DNA of 64,000 nt from Nymphaea colorata. Lineage: Eukaryota > Streptophyta > Magnoliopsida > Nymphaeales > Nymphaeaceae. The notes beneath the pieces were generated by a model. It did no database searches. It saw only the letters and a program-made list of their open reading frames with translations, and was not told the origin of the DNA. Positions 34,820 through 46,312 of this stretch are shown here, one piece after another (position 1 is the stretch's first letter; each line of letters opens with the position of its first letter). The translations under genes and the position numbers were made by a program. The stretch covers positions 6,684,608 to 6,748,607 of the forward strand of contig NC_045142.1 of NCBI RefSeq assembly GCF_008831285.2, written 5' to 3'.

Positions 34820-35186
34820 ACATGAAGCTAACATATTTGCTAAATTTCATTTCTTAATGGCATAAAGAAAGTCATGCATATGATCAATGCCACAAAGACA
34901 CAGATAAAAACCTCCCAACAAGCAATTTATGAGTCATCTGATGGAGCATTCAGCTTGACTTTAGAAAATTTGGCTTGTTGCTGGAGCTTGGGCATGTCCT
35001 GAACTCTGAGAAAAGGGGAAAAGAGTAAAGGAGCTTTGTTAGCGCAAATTCTCTGGTGTCACTCTTTCCACAAAGGGTATGTTGAGAAGCCGAGGAATAT
35101 CACATAGCAGGTTATAAGTTGAGTACTGAAGAAAATAGGCAGGGTCCATTTTAATTATTTATGCATCCATGTAGTTGCCCTTCCGT
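34820..35186 (+). repeat. R remnant and lead-in to FB2
   Basis: 34820-34880 continues R (acatgaagctaacatatttg, as at 31469). From about 34905 it matches 22560-22850, the lead-in to FB1. Confidence 0.6.
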
Positions 35187-36154
35187 TGGGCCTCTTAGAG
35201 AAAACAAGGCAACCGCAAAGCCGACATGTGAAGAGGGGAGAGTAAGACGATGATGCCAGCACAATTTTGCCTACCGAATTTGCTCATTTTCCTTTCTTGT
35301 TTGCAGGGGACATTCAGAATTTCGTGACACATCTTTGGCTGAGGTAGAAAACGAGAAAAAAAGATAAGGGGAGACCAATTCCCCTTTGTCTTTTCACTCT
35401 TTTGTTTCTTGGCGTGAGATTGTCTTTTGGATTTTTTATTCAGTGGCCTTGCTTGATTTTTCTATTTCTCTTAGGGATCGAGCTTTTTAACTATGGAGAG
35501 GGAAAGCCAATGAAGATTTGGGAGAGTTTCTGGTATTCTTTTACCAATTATTTCTTAGGTGCTGGGATATCTAGGGCTGGTAATGGATTCGGAACAGAGA
35601 TGCGAAAGATCTGATAGAAAGCTGTGGCATAGCTCATCAATACCGTTGCCAGGAAATCATTGCGGGAGAAGCATCACTCACTCGCCGAGAAGCACCGGGT
35701 AATGCCTGGCCATTGCGTAACGCCTCTGCTTCCTGTCAGATCTTTTGCATCTCTGTTCCGAATCCATTACAAGCCCTTCATATCTCACCACCTAAAAAAT
35801 AATTACTCAAAAGAACACCCAAAACTCTTACAAATCTTTGTCGGTTTTCCCTCTCTAAAGCTCAAAGGCCATTGAATAAAAAATCTAAAAGACAATCTCT
35901 CATGCTCTACGCCCTGTCACCAAAAATAGTCGTCATGAAGCAAAAGAGTGAAAAAATTAAAAAAATAGTCATCAAGAAGCACAAGAGTGAAAAAATCGAA
36001 GGGAATTTGCCACTGCTTCAACTTTTTTCCTCATTTCCTGCTTCAGCCAAAGATCTATCACGAAATTCCAAATCTCCCTGCAAACAAGAGAGGAAAACGA
36101 GCAAATCCGATAGGCAAAATTGTGTTGGCATCGTCATCTTACTCCTCTATATCT
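35187..36154. repeat. Foldback-like inverted duplication FB2
   Basis: Second copy of FB1. Left arm about 35187-35614 and right arm about 35738-36154, with gcgaaagatctgatag and ctgtcagatcttttgca near the centre. Its right arm ends abruptly at the L block. The left arm keeps an open frame ending NGFGTEMRKI, alike in FB1. The duplication of the whole inverted structure shows that FB existed before, or moved with, the surrounding repeat. Confidence 0.75.
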
Positions 36155-38080
36155 CGGAATTGGGTATGAAAATAGATCTCAAATCTAAGACTTGGATATG
36201 AGATCTAGATGTAGAAATTAGACTTGGATATGAAATCTAGATCTGGACTTTGAAATGGCTTGAACATGGACCTGGCTCTACCTGGGCTAGGTGTGTTCAG
36301 GTTGCATGACATGAACTGGACCTGGCTCAACCCAGGCTAGATTCAGTATTTAAAACTAGGTTTTGACTTAGGTTTGGTGCAGGTTCAGTGGGACTCAGCT
36401 TGAGGGCAATTTTTAGAAAATCTGGGTTTAATGAGAAATTAGGGCAGGCTGAGCCTATTGTCAAGCCTACGAGATTTATGTGATTGCCTTGAAAAACTAA
36501 CTTAGGTTCAAGTGACTCATAAGTTAGGTTTTGTAGAAAATATGTGCATGGTGGTACATAGCCAAAGTACCACTATGTGTCATTTTACGCTGAAACATGT
36601 TCAGATAAGGAAGCAAGTTTGAACCAAGGTTCTAGAAATTAAAGAACATCATAAAGCAAGGTATATGTAGCTTATGACTTATGTTATGTAGACAAATATG
36701 GCTAAAAAAGAGAAGGCCATTTTACTCTTGTGTGTAATTTTGGAGTTCCATATGAGTTTCCTCGATCTAAGTGGGCCTGCTTTTAAGATATCTCTATATA
36801 AAATTCTACTGAAAAATTCCCTCCGAATTATTTGAAACATCAAAATTTCGATTTTTACCAAGCTGTAAATGTCATATTTATAAAGGCATCTAGTTATCCT
36901 TGGAATTATCATCAGTGGAAACCAAAAGTGCTTGAAAAAATTACTTATGTGTAAGGATATGCTGAAAAATAAAAAAAATGACCCAATTCAGCTAAATTGA
37001 GCTTCAGAGCAGTTTAGAGAGTGCAGCAAATGATAGGGCAAACTCCATGGCTTTTAGAACTGAATTGAAATCAACCTGGGACAAACGATCAAAGAAACGG
37101 CTGATGTATGAGTGATAAATATAATCTCAGCTAGATTTTAGCTTAGTCTACCGACTTGAGATCAAATTCAGCTCAAAGTACTGAAAATATGAGAGAGAAA
37201 TAGATCTAGGGGCTTTGAAACTGAACTACACTCAAGACAAGATGAATGAACTCAAACCAAACTAAGATGAGATTAATTTGTGCATAATAAATATAAACTT
37301 ATCTCGGTTTTTAGCTCACCCTATCTAGCTGAACTCAAATTCAGCTCAAAGCCTTGAAAATAGTAGAGAGAAAGAACTCGGAATTGAATTGGACTTAAAC
37401 CGATATAAATAAAGTCAAACCTAACTAAAGGAAGACTGATTTATTCATGATAAACATGATCCTAGCCTGGTTTCAACTCGCTCTATTGGGTTGAACTCAA
37501 ATTCAGCTCAAACTCTTGAAAATGGGAGAGAGAAAAACAACCAAAACCTTTGGAATGCAAACCGGGATGAATGAACATATACCAAACTAATGGGAGATAG
37601 ATTTGTACATTATAAACAAGATCCTAGCTTGGTTCGGATTGACATTGTCCCGGTGTTTAAAAATTGACAGGTGCATGGTTCCAGTGAGTTGAATGAGCTA
37701 CAGTGAGCTCACTACAGGCTTAGAAAACCCTAGTGAGCAGACTCTAGCAACTCTTTAGGTTATGTAAAATTGATAAATGACCTAATTAATGAAATGTTAG
37801 GAAATTCTCAAAAATTTAGTTAAAAACTCTAGTCCCCAAGTCAGGATGATTGGGTGCAGGTATTAAATGGTAAGTTTTAGCTTAAACAACGAAGGTGATC
37901 TGGGTCTAAGTGTTCAATGCTAATGTGAAATTTACTTGTTAGGTCAAAAAATGACCCTTGAAAGAGTAAAATAGTCATTTGGACTTGTAAAATTTTGGGC
38001 CTTCACACACCCAATTTGCAGAATAATCTCCATATCAGCTTTTGATTTCACCTGAATTATAAATAAACCTCTTGGGAGAG
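36155..38080 (-). repeat. L block upstream half (U3-like), copy 2
   Basis: Matches 26385-28250 along its length, including the ~160-bp tandem units (37030-37620) and the end taaaattttgggccttcaca. Its left end truncates FB2 and its right end passes into inverted R sequence. Confidence 0.65.
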
Positions 38081-38089
38081 TAGCCTATG

Positions 38090-39130
38090 AAAATAAGTAG
38101 TAGTTGCGGTCAAAGCCATGCTTTTATGCTGATAGCATATCAGCATAAAATTGTATCATTTTGTTTTCGATATTAACCCGACTGAATAGCCATTTTGGGG
38201 GTTTGAGCACAAGATGCTAGAAGAGATGTCTATCCATGAGCTACCTGTGACTCAGTGAAAAGCATCACTGAGCAGTTAGACCAATTTACAGCATGAGTAC
38301 CAAATTTGAAACCAATCAAGCCTGCATCAGGATTTGGCTGCAATTTGGATAAATGTGATGCACGAGAATTTGATCCATTTTTATGTGGGCAATTTTAACT
38401 ATCAAGACAAACCGTTTATACACACAAAAACAGAAGATCAAGAGCCTTTTCCTTGTTAGCCAAGAAGCACCATACTGCCTTATGTAGTTGTCCTCGAACC
38501 TGCTTCACATGAATTCTTAAGGGTGCCACAATTGCGTGACACCTTAAAATGGCACTTTGAAGGCAAAATACTATTTAACGTGTGTCTGGGGTGACCATGA
38601 AAACTTGGTTTTGTCAAAAGCTCAATTTTGGTAAATTGATATTTCCAAAATGGAGTGAGTAATTAAAAATGACATGTAATTGAGCTAAAAATATAGTTTT
38701 TATTTTTTTATAGTAGTTTTCACATTGTTTTCAGAGTTTTTCTTTTCTAGACTGAGTTTAATATGATACAAGTCATGCTTTTGAAGTTGTCAGCATACCA
38801 ACTCAAAATTGTACGATTTTTGTTCAACATTAACTAAACTAATTGGTGCCCTTTTGGGGAGTAGATCACAGATGGTGGAAGAGATGCCCATCGACAACTT
38901 AATTGTGACTCAGCAGAAAGCGTGACCGGGTAATTAAACAGAAAAAGTGTTTGGTGTTGGAGACCAATCAAGTATGCAGGCCGATTTGGGCAGCCGCGAC
39001 TTGGATAAAAGTACCAACAAAGAATTGGCTAAAAGGTGATGCACGAGAAATTGATTCATTTTTATATGGGCATGTCAATTTTTGAGAGAGACCATTTAAA
39101 CATTTTTCTAGCAAAATGGAAAAACAAGAA
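38090..39130 (-). repeat. Inverted partial R copies
   Basis: 38090-38750 is the reverse complement of R from about the R3 start back into R2 (for example gccttatgtagttgtcctcg). 38755-39130 repeats the R3-start part once more in the same inverted orientation. Two partial copies therefore lie in tandem. Confidence 0.65.
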
Positions 39131-40590
39131 CATTTTCGTTTTCAACCATAAACAGTTTTTGTCATTTTCCAAAAAATGTGAAAAAAATGTGAGAAAATGA
39201 AATTCCTTTTAAAACTAAAAAAACATGTTAAAAAAAACAAGAAAAATGAAAAAAACGGGAAATTTCAGTTTTTTTCATTTTTTTTAATGTCAAACAGTTT
39301 TTTTTTCATTTTCTATTTTTTATTTGTTGCAAATCTACTTATCTTTTCATGTTTGTGTTATTCAATTCTCACTTATTTTATTTTTCTATATTTATAGTTT
39401 TTTATTTTTAAAAAAAATACCATTTTTTTCCGTATTTTTCAAGTCCGCTATATATCCGAAAAAAACCTCGCCATTTAAAACTCCGAGACGTTATCCTGAA
39501 ACCCACATCCTTTTTTCATAAAAGTTTGATCAACTATTTAGAGCTTGCATTTGAGTACTGCCATTATCAACTGCCCATCTACCAAATGGGTTTTGATACT
39601 ATAATTGACACTCGCCCTGGCATTTTTTATCATATGATTAATTTAAAATTAATGAATGCTAGCTCCACCTCACTCATGGACTTTCTAGTTGAATATTGTT
39701 TTTCTATATTGTTAATTATCATAAAACAGAATGTATGGATGTTATTTTCACTGCCAAAGTTTTCTAGCTGCACTTGTCACACATACAAGAGATTTTTAAT
39801 TGTTTAAAGGAAAATGTTGAAAAACTAACATACATAAAGTTCTTGCTTATAATTAATCTGATATGCACTTAAGTTTTTTATATTGTTATGACTGAGTCGA
39901 CTTTTTCCCACATAAATAAAAGAAACCAAATACTCCTCTATCTGAGAGTACTTTTTAAGACAATTTCATCACTATACTACAAAACAAGCTGCTAACTTCA
40001 TATTAAATTTAGGAATGCGAATTAGGTGTCTAAGCAGATCCTCAAGCTCAATTAAATTCTGGAAAGCCATTCCTAACCATAGTTTGGACAGAACAGAAGG
40101 AGGTATAGACTCAAAGGGAAGAACACCATCCCTCAATTACTGCGGGAAATGATAGAATGGTGGCATGTGACAGTTTAGGTAGGAAGACCATACAGCACAC
40201 ACTGTAAAAATAATGGGTTATAATGTCCTGTCATTACCGAGATGATTCGAGGTGACCAGATATATACCCGTGATGTAACGGTATAAATCTATACAGGTTG
40301 TGCAAATACCATCGATACAGATGACACCTTATTCCGCCCTCAACAGAAGGTTTGCGTCTCGTGTTAAAAAAGGACAAAAGAAAACGGAGCACCCCATTTT
40401 CTCTTTTCCTCTGGTTTCTTTTCCACTCTTCCCTTCTCTATCTCTCTCCCCTCCTTCCTTCACTCTGATTCAGTGTGTGAGAGAGATGGCCGTCTGGTTC
40501 TGCGTAGGGTTTTCTAAGCCGTGAGACAGAAAGAGAGTGTGAGAGGGAGAGAGGGAGGGAGGGAGAGAGAGAGGTGAATCGTCCTCCAAG
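39131..40590. other. AT-rich region without gene
   Basis: 39131-39440 is A- and T-homopolymer-rich. 39480-40270 has no credible frame. 40400-40590 is a CT-rich then GA-rich stretch of the kind seen in plant 5' leaders, directly before the small frame at 40591. Confidence 0.4.
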
Positions 40591-40662
40591 ATGGCGACAC
40601 GGGGGAAACCTAACGCCATCGGTCTGGTCATCACTTTTTCCGCTGCTGCTGCTGTGAAGTAA
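40591..40662 (+). other. Possible orphan first exon (23 codons)
   Basis: ATGGCG opens MATRGKPNAIGLVITFSAAA, a basic N-terminus followed by a hydrophobic segment, ending at TAA 40660-40662. The bases gaa|gtaaca at 40656-40664 could be a 5' splice site, so this might be the first exon of a small membrane protein. The CT-rich and GA-rich leader upstream fits. I recognise no family and see no convincing second exon, although ttgctgacag at about 40967-40976 is acceptor-like. Confidence 0.2.
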
Positions 40663-41485
40663 CACGAGTAATACTATATGGAGTAATAAGATCAAGTGCA
40701 TGAAATAAATTATCCCACACTAATTCCTTTTGATCCTTCAGGAAATATAATTTGAACCTATCTAGCTTGTTGGTTAAGTTCGTAGGTTCAAATAATCTCT
40801 GAAACTGTTATTTCTTTTTCCATCAAGCTAAATGGGGCACAAACGCACAGTAGTACTCAATATTTTAATTTGCGCCATATATTGCCTGCATCAAAAAGAA
40901 AATTTAGTTCAGTCATGCTCTGTGTAGTCGTTATTAGTTTCTGAAGTTTTGTCCTTTGCTTCTGTTGCTGACAGAAAATGTCCCATCATATTCCTTGTTA
41001 TTTAGATGTGAGATAATCCATAAGGGCTTGTTCATTTGTGCCTGAGTCTTTGTATTGGTTCTGTATAGCGTCAGTTTACATTTTTTCACGGCGGAGCTTC
41101 CACTGGCTCATTTATTGAAAAACTGCTGCCATACCCTGTGTTTCATGGAAAGAGGTTGCTGTTGTTAGAATTATTGTTGAAGGTCTGAAACCTGAACTGA
41201 GTTGAGGTTCTGAAACCCTCACTCGGGGGAGAACGACGATTTTAGAACCCTATTCATTGAAAGAGAAAATTGCCTGAGCATGTGTGGACAGTAACGTAGT
41301 AAAGGAAGAAATGGCAGTTTTGGTAATTTGTTAAAAAAAATATCTTTCATAGTTTTTTTATTTTTTTCAATTTTCATTTTTGTCTTTACAAAACAGTTTT
41401 ATTTTTCAGTGTGAACTAAATTTATTTTAGTCATTAACCATACTGGCACACAAAAATTAGTTTAACAATATATAACCAGGAGGCC
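40663..41485. other. No recognisable gene
   Basis: Mixed AT-rich DNA. No conserved frame, repeat or terminal structure that I can support, apart from the acceptor-like site noted for the preceding entry. Confidence 0.35.
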
Positions 41486-41650
41486 TTCATTGAGGCTTTG
41501 TTTCAGCAACCCTCAATCAAAGGTTTGGGATTCCATGAATGATCTTGAATTTGGTCACGTGCACTAGTATGGCACATAATACCAAATGGGGTTCATTGAG
41601 GCTTTGTTTTAGAAACCCTCGATCAAAGCAGAATGATCTTGAATTTGGTT
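41486..41650 (+). repeat. Short direct duplication
   Basis: ttcattgaggctttgttt...gatcttgaatttggt occurs at 41486-41556 and, with a small internal deletion, at 41591-41650. Two units only; no function suggested. Confidence 0.7.
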
Positions 41651-41965
41651 CTTTTTTTTTCAGATTTTCCAATGTAAAGTAGATAACAAAGGCACGCTCC
41701 AAAATCCAAGCGACACACATCATCAAAACCTTCTTAATTTAGTACGTGATCATCCTTGTTAAATATCACTAAGTTGACAAGACACCATTAATTTTCAACC
41801 AACCAAAAGGAGCATTCCTTGTTGCATGATTAAAGATGAACATACTTCTAAGTCCAAGCGTTCCCTAGGGTTTATTAACTAGAGCAGCGGTGGAATCAGA
41901 AATTTCTGACTAAATGGCAATAATAATTTAAATTTTATACATTTGAAGATAATAGACCAAATCAT

Positions 41966-42393
41966 GATATAATCAGCAACAACGTTATCAGTTCCAAGAG
42001 TATCGCTGGAGGGAGTAACGTCCATACAGCTGGCGTAGATCATGCTGGAGGAAATAACGTCTACACCACCAAAATCATAGCTGGATGAAGTAATGCTCAG
42101 GCCAACAATATGAGATCCAAGATTATAGCTAAAAGAGATTATGATAATAACATTCTAGAATGGCAACTGTCTCAGAAAAGGGAAAAACGCAGGATCTTGT
42201 AAGTCAATCAAATCCGAAGATATGTGGGATTGATGAATGTGTGAATTGAGTATAAATGAAATCTCTCCTCTTGTTAAAAGGAACAAGAGAGAGACCTTTC
42301 TTATCATGGACGTAGACTAACAAGTCGAACCACGTTAAAACACTGTCATCTCCTTCGTTACTCGTTTTCTTATCTTTCGCGTAATGTTTTCTA
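41966..42393 (+). repeat. Copia-3 5' LTR (left edge uncertain)
   Basis: The right edge is set by the primer site at 42394. The left edge is a guess: tgatataatcagc at 41966 is a plausible TG start, but there is no second LTR to compare. The U3 part holds degenerate repeats of gctggaggaagtaacgtc (about 42004, 42053, 42089), and a TATA box (tataaat, 42251-42257) follows. The 41651-41965 stretch before it shows nothing recognisable. Confidence 0.5.
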
Positions 42394-42405
42394 TGGTATG
42401 AGAGC
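42394..42405 (+). other. Copia-3 primer-binding site (one mismatch)
   Basis: tggtatgagagc differs from the initiator-Met complement tggtatcagagc by one base. It precedes the gag remnant by about 290 bp. Confidence 0.7.
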
Positions 42406-42682
42406 CATTGTTGATCAATTTGGGCTGAATCGATCGAGGGAGACCAAGTTATTGTGAAACCGGGAGCCACGTGTGAGGAACAAGAAATTGCAGGTGACAG
42501 TGGGCCAAATCCCTCACACGTTTCATCCCTAGTGATCGGTTGAAGCTGAAATTTGGGGCGTCCACTCCTCACTAGGATTACGTGCTGTTGTCCAATTTTC
42601 ATCAGAATCGGAGCTGGCATTGAATTTCTAAAATTCTGCGAGTCAGGCAGTCCTGAACAGCGTCTGAAGCATAAGATAGCCT

Positions 42683-45600
42683 GTGTTTTTGTTTGCCGTC
42701 TCCCCTGTCCTGTCTAAATCTATCGGCGTTGTCTCCATCAGAGCTTTTTCACCACAAGTTTGGACGTTCACAATCGCATCTCAACCACTAACACCTAACA
42801 GCAACTCTTATAGTACGGATGCGGCATCAACAAAATCTCGATCGGACTCCATGAATCTGCCATTTTCAGGTCTAACCTCTTCCATCATACCTACTCCAAC
42901 AAGTCTCCAGCATTTCCTGTCTATAAAATTGTCTTCGGACAACTCTTTACTTTGGGAATCCCAATTTATTCCTATGCTCAAAAGTTATAATATGATGGGA
43001 TATATTGATGGGTCGTTCAAGTATCCATACGAGTTTTTGCCTAGTGAAGATGGCAAAGGGACTATTTTAAATCCAGCCTTTCTAGAATGACATCGAGGTG
43101 ACCAACTTCTACTAACTTGGATCAAAATAAACTATCCGTTCACTCAGAGTATCATGGGAATGATCAATTGAGAGTTGGAAATGGTGCTGGTCTTCAAATC
43201 AAGAATGTTGGTAATGTTTCTCTCTGTAGCTCAAATTCAAAATTTCTCATAAATAATGTGCTGCATGTTCATATTATGATGTTGTTTTTAAATTTGATGC
43301 AAATTGTTGCTATGTTAAGAATCAGACAACAAGGTAGAAACTTCTGGAGGGAGCAAATAAAAGAGGCTTATATCAGCTAAAGTTAGAATAATATGCAGCT
43401 CGTCAGAAAAACAACACTTATTAAAGAAGGATTCTCAGTTGATGATTGGCATAATCAAATGGGACATCCTGATTTTAGAACTATGATGCATGTTTTCAAT
43501 AAATTTGCTTTACTTATTGACAACAAGTCTTATAATAAGATATGTGATACATGTCAAAGAGGGAAAAGTCATGCTCTTCCTTTTGCTCAAACACAACATA
43601 AGATTGATGCTCCACTTGATTTAATTTTTACTGATGTTTGGGGACCATCAACCACTCCATCGTAGCATGGTTATAGTTATTGTGTTAATTTTTTGGATGC
43701 ATTCTTTCGTTTTCTTGGATATACATTATTAAAAATAAATGAGATGTTCTTTCCGTCTTTAAAACTTTTCAAGTTATGGTAGAACGACAATTTGATTGAA
43801 AAATCAAGGCATTTCAAAGCAACTAGGAAGGAGAATGTCAAATTGTCTCTACCTATCTCAAACAAATTGGTATTGTTCACGGAGTTGCTTGTTCTCATGC
43901 GCACCAGCAAAATGGCAGCATAGAAAGCAAACACAAGCAAATAGTTGACATTAGATTAACTCTTCTCACACATGCCATCTTACCCTACAAATATTGAGAT
44001 TTTGCTTTTAGAACTATTGCCTTCTTTGTCAATAGAATGCCAACACGAGTTCTTAAAATGCAGTCACTATATCACGTTTTGTTCAAAAGCTCTTGGGATT
44101 ATAAATTTTTAAAGGTTTTTGGATGTGTCGGCTATCCATGTCTACGTGATTTCAACTCTCACAAATTGTAGTTTTGCAGCAAGCAACATGTTTTTCTTGG
44201 TTACAGCAGCATGCACAAAGGATACATTTGCTTCGATCAAGATACGAGCAAACTTCTTATCGTTAGATGTGGTATTTGATGAAGGTGTATATCCCTTCAA
44301 AGCCTCGGCATCAATAGCCCCACCCTCACCAAATAAACCTGTACGCACCGTTCCCTTAATCATAACCCTGCGTTCCCAAAACCTACCACAAAATCATGCC
44401 CCATCCCAAATTGTGCCACATCCACCTCTCACACCCGATCTCTCAACCCATCCAACCTCCCCTATTCCTTCCCCTTCTCCCACCATCTCTCCTATCCAGG
44501 ATACACAACCTGAACCTACAACATTCCCCATCTCTCCACCACCTCCAACACTTTCAAACCCACATAGATCCCATTCCAAGCTCACTAGGTCTCAAACCGG
44601 CTCTCTCAAGCCTAAAACCTACACCGTTTCCAAATATCATCTCCCTGAAATTCATCTCACCCATCTTAACCTTGAAGCTGAACCCCATACCATGTCCCAA
44701 GCCTTGAAACATACTCAGTGGGTTCATGCTCTGAAAGCTGAACTTGCAGCTCTCAACAACAATCGTACATGGACTCTTGTCCACCGCCTCTCTCTGCTAA
44801 TATTGTTGCTTCAAAATGGGTTTTTTGTATCAAAAGGAAAGCTGATGGTACACTTGAACACTGCAAACCTTGCTTAGTTGCCAAGAGCTATACTCAAGAA
44901 CACAGTATTGACTACTTTGAAACCTTTAGCCCAGTAGTCAAACATACCTCTATACTCGTTCTTCTCATGATTGCCATCACCTCTAATTGGACTATTTGCC
45001 AATTTGATATTCACAATGCTTTCCTTCATGGTGTTCTCACTAAAAAGTTGTATATGGCACAGCCCTTGGGTTTTATTGATGACCGCTTTCCACATCAAGT
45101 CTGCTAGTTGCATAAAAAAACCTCCTCGTGCTTGGTTTCATTGGCTTACCACCTTCTTGGTCTAACTGGGTTTTGTTGGTTCTAAGGTGAATCCCTTGCT
45201 CTTCATGCAGCCGCAGCAAGGACCACAATTATATATTCTGATATATGTTGACGACATCATTATTACAGGCAATCATGATACTATGATTCAGTCTCTTATC
45301 CATAACCTTGATCAGAAATTTGGCATCAAAGACCTCGGTCTCCTACATTATTTTCTAGGCATTCAAGCAACATTCTCGCCTAAAGGTCTCTTTCTATCTC
45401 AAGAAAAATATATGCTTGACCTTCTCCAAAAAGCAAATATAGTTGATGCCAAACCAATCCCAACACCCATGTCGACCACCATTAAGCTGTCCAAAGATGC
45501 AGGGGAGATTTTACCAGATCCCAAACCTTATCGACAAGTCGTTGGAGCCCTCCAATATCTTACACTTACACGGCTGGATATCTCTTTTTTTGTTAATAAA

Positions 45601-45790
45601 GTTTGTCAATATATGCAGCGTCCTACCACTGTTCACCTGACTGCGGTCAAATGCTTTTTACGTTATGTTAAGGCAACACTCTCTTGTGGTCTTCTTTTAT
45701 AACCAGCCAGCAATTTTCAGGTTGATGCTTTCACAGATGCCGACTGGGCCAAAAGTATTGATGATCGAAAGTCCACTAGATCAGCTGGCT
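42683..45790 (+). pseudogene. Copia-3 degenerate gag-pol
   Basis: Plus-strand Ty1/copia remains. Gag starts around 42850 with FLSIKLSSDNSLLWESQ; most of gag, the knuckle and the protease active site are deleted between 43090 and 43130. There follow the protease C-terminus and the GAG-pre-integrase block (WHNQMGHP, CDTCQRGK, 43440-43570), an integrase broken by stops (FTDVWGPS at 43630, NGSIESKHKQ near 43910), a Pro/Ser-rich linker (44380-44560), RT with a frame change near 44810 and YVDDIIITG at about 45244, and the beginning of RNase H (DADWAK, 45740). It is truncated there; no 3' LTR or polypurine tract follows. Much older than Copia-1. Confidence 0.9.
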
Positions 45791-46206
45791 GATCCTATCT
45801 GAAAACTTTTTTTTTATTATTTCTGAGCATACTAAGTCCTCCTGAGCAGCAACTTGTGTCTTACATCTTTAAGAGAAGATGTATTACAGTATGTAACAAA
45901 AAAAAAAAGCTGCTTCAAGGAGGAAGGAAACAAAAAACAAAAAGAAGCAATACTACAATATGAAAAAAAACAAGGCATTACCCAGTTCTGCTTACTCCAT
46001 GTGCTGTGGGCCAGGGAGGGAGGGAGCGAGCAAGAGAGAGGGCGCGAGGGAGAGGGTGAGGTCGGCAATGGCGTGTGTGTGGGCGAGAGAGAGAGGTTGG
46101 GGCCGGCTCTGACCTGCATTGTGGGCCAGAGAGGGAGGGAGTGAACGAGTGAGAGGGTGGGGCCGGCAAGGTAGGTAGGGCCAGAGAGAGGGCGGGAGAG
46201 AATGGG
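45791..46206. other. Purine-rich region without gene
   Basis: A-rich, then (GA/GGGA)-rich with internal repeats around gtgggccagagagggaggga. Frames on both strands are low-complexity artefacts. Confidence 0.45.
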
Positions 46207-46312
46207 TCGGGGCAAACTAAAATTTTTTGATTTTTCAAATGTAATTATTTTTTCCATGTGCTGGGTAGGGCCATGGCCCAGGCGGGCCCCCTCCCTCTGC
46301 CTCTGGTTCTAG
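46207..46312 (-). mobile_element. Decayed hAT-type miniature element end
   Basis: The complement starts cagaggcagagggaggggg, then cccgcctgggcc and a T-rich core, resembling the element at 21828 (caggggcggagcca, ccctgggcccccta, ttttttt). No second end or target duplication was found. Confidence 0.35.

Noticed and set aside
26385-38080. The two U3-like L blocks as LTRs of one ~11.7-kb element
   Set aside because: No gag-pol lies between them, homology extends past the supposed LTR edge, and no target duplication was found.
42204-42620. 138-codon minus-strand frame
   Set aside because: Lies antisense across the Copia-3 LTR, primer site and leader; no recognisable domain.
45832-46257. 141-codon minus-strand frame with Pro/Leu/Ser-rich sequence
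   Set aside because: Antisense of a GA-rich low-complexity tract; two other frames are open for the same reason.
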